Positions 8,162 to 9,984 of a stretch of DNA of 9,984 nucleotides are shown in pieces (within the stretch, counting starts at the first letter, position 1; the number at the start of each line of letters is the position of its first letter). The stretch comes from Akkermansia sp. GTDB lineage: Bacteria; Verrucomicrobiota; Verrucomicrobiia; Verrucomicrobiales; Akkermansiaceae. The stretch covers positions 1 through 9,984 of the forward strand of contig JAIFNK010000320.1 in the NCBI GenBank assembly GCA_020047775.1. The letters run 5' to 3'. Made by a program: the position numbers and the translations under genes. The notes under the pieces are model-generated. The model saw only the letters and a program-made list of their open reading frames with translations. It had not been told where the DNA came from and did no database searches.

Positions 8162-8442
8162 CCCCTCCGGACGATCCCACCATCTACCTCGTGGACGACG
8201 ATGTCTCCGCGCCCGGCACGCGCGCGAACTGGCGCTGTGCCGGCCGTTCGAAGATCTAACCGAGCGCGAGGTGCTCCGCCACGTCGTGCTCGGCCTGCTC
8301 AACAAACAGATCGCCGCCGAGCTCGGCATCCACGAGCGCACCGTGAAACTCCACCGCACCCACATCACCACCAAGCTCGGCGTGCACTCGGTCGCGGAAC
8401 TCACCCGGATGGTGGATGATCTGATCACCGCCGGTCACGAAG
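8158..8442 (+). pseudogene. Broken FixJ/LuxR-type response regulator: receiver deleted, HTH out of frame
   Basis: The ATG overlaps the stop of the kinase remnant (ATGA), as expected for a kinase/regulator operon. The first 17 codons, MTPPDDPTIYLVDDDVS, are a typical receiver start with the acidic Asp cluster. The homology then stops, and that frame ends at a TAA at 8257-8259 after 33 codons. In another frame, from about 8210, comes ARELALCRPFEDLTEREVL and then a LuxR-type helix-turn-helix: LLNKQIAAELGIHERTVKLH, then ITTKLGVHSVAELTRMVDDL, reaching about 8440. The roughly 100 receiver residues holding the phospho-acceptor Asp are gone, and the two parts are out of frame. The HTH start reads LTEREVL where the family pattern is LTxREREVL, as if one six-base GAGCGC unit had been lost near 8262-8270. 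The DNA-binding part could in principle be made from a GTG at 8271, but in that frame translation would run on to 8591 through unrelated sequence. Confidence 0.75.
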
Positions 8443-9498
8443 TGGGGGCCTTATCTGAGCGAGCGTCAATGGGGCACCGTGTGGGAAGACTACAGCCCGG
8501 ATGGCGATGCCTGGAATTTCTTCACCCACGATCATGCCCGCTCGCGCGCGCACCGCTGGGGCGAGGATGGCCTGGGTGGGATTTCCGATGACAAACAGAA
8601 ATTGTGCTTCGCGCTGGCCTTGTGGAATGGCAAGGACGCAATTCTCAAGGAGCGGTTGTTCGGCCTGACGAACAGCGAGGGCAATCATGGCGAGGACGTG
8701 AAGGAGTATTACTTCTTCGACGGCGACAACTGGCTGGATGAGCATCACTCGAATCCACTGCATTCCGGATATCAGAATGCCCGGAACTCCGAGTGGTTCC
8801 ACATGCTCAACGAGGACATCATCTCGATGCCGGACAAGTGGGAGTATCCTTGGTATGCGGCCTGGGACCTTGCCTTTCACTGCCTGCCGCTCTCGATCGT
8901 GGATCCCGACTTGGCCAAGGATCAGATGAAGCTGATGCTCAAGGGGGCGTATCTTCACCCTAGCGGCCAGATGCCTGCCTACGAATGGAATTTCAGCGAC
9001 GTGAATCCTCCGGTCCACGCGTTCGCGACGCTCTTCCTGCATCGCACGGAGACGGCCCTGCGCGGTGGGTTTGACCTCGATTTCCTGCGGGAAACATTCA
9101 ACAAGCTGGTGCTGAACTTCACTTGGTGGGTCAACCGCAAGGACCGCTTCGGAAAAAACGTCTTTGAAGGCGGCTTCCTCGGTCTCGACAACATCGGCGT
9201 CTTTGACCGTAGCGCTCCGCTGCCCACAGGTGGCCATCTCGAGCAGGCGGATGGCACGGCGTGGATGGCCCTCTTCAGCTAGAACATGCTGGAACTCTCG
9301 ATCGATCTCGCCGCCGAGGGCCCCATCGATGAGGACATGGTCACCAAGTTCGCGGAGCACTTCTATTGTATCGCCGCGGGGATGAACCGGTCGGGGGCGG
9401 ACGGGATGTGGGACGAAGAAGATGGTTTGTATTATGACTTGCTGCGGCTCCCCGACGGGAGTGCCACCCGGTTGAAGGTGCGCTCCATGGTCGGACTG
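8437..9498 (+). pseudogene. GH63-type glucosidase remnant with internal deletion and nonsense codon
   Basis: The frame reads TKWGPYLSERQWGTVWEDYS from 8437, which matches the N-terminal region of bacterial GH63-like glucosidases (usually about 850-900 residues). THDHARSRAHRWGEDGLGG and LFGLTNSEGNHGEDVKEYYF follow, up to about 8715. It then jumps, still in frame, to FDGDNWLDEHHSNPLH and the conserved EDIISMPDKWEYPWYAAWD, LLNFTWWVNRKDRFGKNVFE, GGFLGLDNIGVFDRSAPLPT segments of the catalytic alpha-toroid. Roughly 300 residues seem missing at the jump (estimated from recalled family length). A TAG at 9280-9282 interrupts WMALFS/NMLELS where relatives have a Gln codon, so a single CAG-to-TAG change explains it. 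Homology continues as GMWDEEDGLYYDLLRLPDG to VRSMVGL at 9498 and then ends, so the C-terminal part expected to carry the catalytic base is absent. No start codon belonging to the gene remains; GTG 8479 gives an open stretch to 9282, and ATG 9286 one to 9651. Non-functional as it stands. Confidence 0.82.
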
Positions 9499-9595
9499 CC
9501 GCCTGAGGAAGGCCTGTACCTTTCCGCCGTCATGCATTTGAGAGAGGCGCGCAAGCAATTCCTCTCGGCGGAACAACGCGCCGTGCTCTATCTGG
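9499..9595 (+). other. Unassigned stretch between two remnants
   Basis: The glucosidase frame stays open here and reads PPEEGLYLSAVMHLREARKQ and then FLSAEQRAVLYLD, which I cannot match to GH63 enzymes. It may be part of the following alpha/beta hydrolase in a shifted frame, or a fragment of a third gene. I see no repeat, RNA structure or promoter in it. Confidence 0.35.
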
Positions 9596-9865
9596 ACCCT
9601 CCCGATCACCGTCCCGCACCACTCGATCATCGGCGACCGCGGCAAGGTTGATACGCCTCATAGTTCGGACGGCGTGGTGCAATACTGGAGTTCCCACCTC
9701 AAATCCGCGAAGTCCAAAAAAATCGTCCCCGGCCTGCACGACGCGTGCGAACTGCCGGAAACCATTGACGAGCTCCGCCGCCTGCTTCACACGCATCTCA
9801 AATCCAATGCCAAGCCCGGCACCACCGTCCGCCAGCCCTCGCAAATCAAACTGATCACCTATTGA
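9596..9865 (+). pseudogene. C-terminal fragment of an alpha/beta hydrolase (lipase/esterase-like)
   Basis: From 9596 this frame reads TLPITVPHHSIIGDRGKVDT, then SSDGVVQYWSSHLKSAKSKK, then IVPGLHDACELPETIDELRR, and ends with ITY and a TGA at 9863-9865. The pattern HSIIGDRG...SSDGVV.YWSSHL...H..PE is the C-terminal signature of a bacterial alpha/beta hydrolase group. By analogy with small lipases, the Asp in SSDG and the His in GLHD would be the acid and base of the catalytic triad (inference). The nucleophile Ser and the preceding roughly 300 residues are absent from the window. Upstream in this frame nothing more is recognisable and no suitable start is seen. The last residues are a loosely basic tail. 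It is a remnant of a gene whose 5' part was lost when it was joined to the glucosidase remnant. Confidence 0.72.
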
Positions 9866-9879
9866 ACCGGACCACCGCC

Positions 9880-9984
9880 ATGCGGCCAACCGCCCCCATC
9901 AACCACTTCCGCGCCGCCTGTTGCGTGTTAGGCCATGATCCCACGTTGATCTCCGGTCATCACTTCGGGGAATTCATCGATGAG
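9880..9984 (+). CDS. Unrecognised reading frame open to the right edge
   Basis: An ATG 14 bases after the hydrolase stop opens 35 codons (MRPTAPINHFRAACCVLGHD, then PTLISGHHFGEFIDE) with no stop before the window ends. There is no Shine-Dalgarno and I do not recognise the protein. The composition (paired Cys, HH, hydrophobic VLGHDPTLIS) is plausible for coding sequence, but the length is too short to judge. It could be the start of a real gene or another fragment. Confidence 0.28.
   Translation, partial: MRPTAPINHFRAACCVLGHDPTLISGHHFGEFIDE

Noticed and set aside
8271..8591. A stand-alone 106-residue LuxR-type HTH regulator from a GTG start
   Set aside because: The first roughly 57 residues are real HTH homology, but after the glucosidase join the frame reads nonsense over conserved glucosidase codons, and the start lies inside the HTH domain. 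It is better described as part of a broken regulator.
8425..9645. A 406-codon minus-strand open frame opposite the glucosidase remnant
   Set aside because: It mirrors the codon pattern of the plus-strand glucosidase homology, which is certain. Its protein shows no recognisable domain and is just what a GC-rich antisense frame produces.
3437..9930. Recurrent GTTAG/CTAAC pentamers, with rare TTA leucine codons often followed by G
   Set aside because: About ten occurrences on both strands is roughly what base composition predicts for 10 kb, and they fall inside coding sequence without regular spacing.
7454..9984. A novel multi-component signalling and glycoside-processing system
   Set aside because: The neighbouring kinase, regulator, glucosidase and hydrolase pieces are all incomplete, out of frame or interrupted, so a working system cannot be supported.
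1..9984. CRISPR arrays, insertion sequences, tRNA or rRNA genes, rho-independent terminators
   Set aside because: I saw no regularly spaced repeats, transposase motifs, terminal inverted repeats, cloverleaf-like sequences or GC-hairpin plus T-run structures. The gaps between genes are too short to hide most of these.

Overview
The window is GC-rich DNA with bacterial gene layout. I read it as probably from Verrucomicrobiota. This rests on the type of very large alpha-2-macroglobulin protein, the absence of clear Shine-Dalgarno sequences, and the mix of neighbours; it is an inference from family resemblance, not a phylogenetic result.

Layout. (1) Positions 1-1242, minus strand: a two-gene unit made of a short-chain dehydrogenase/reductase (SDR)-fold protein followed after one base by the start of a photolyase/cryptochrome-type protein of the iron-sulfur 'DPRP' family, which runs off the left edge. 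(2) Positions 1243-1330: an 88-bp divergent intergenic region. (3) Positions 1331-7453, plus strand: one intact giant gene of 2040 codons encoding an exported bacterial alpha-2-macroglobulin with a CxEQ thioester motif, a Trp-rich insertion and a Gly/Met-rich linker. (4) Positions 7454-9865, plus strand: four consecutive gene remnants, each clearly recognisable and each shortened. They are a membrane-anchored GAF piece of a sensor histidine kinase, a response regulator that has lost nearly all of its receiver domain, a GH63-type glucosidase with a large internal loss and a nonsense codon, and the C-terminal end of an alpha/beta hydrolase. (5) Positions 9880-9984: a short unrecognised reading frame open to the right edge.

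How the genes work together. The SDR and photolyase-like genes look translationally coupled and probably act in light-dependent DNA repair or blue-light sensing, with the SDR-like protein in an unknown accessory role. The macroglobulin is probably an envelope protein that traps proteases. The region to its right does not look like a working pathway. It reads as a series of deletions that fused fragments of once separate genes, unless it is an assembly artefact. I found no RNA gene, CRISPR array, transposase, integrase or convincing terminator. I found no new multi-gene system; the most unusual feature is the compressed train of remnants after position 7453.
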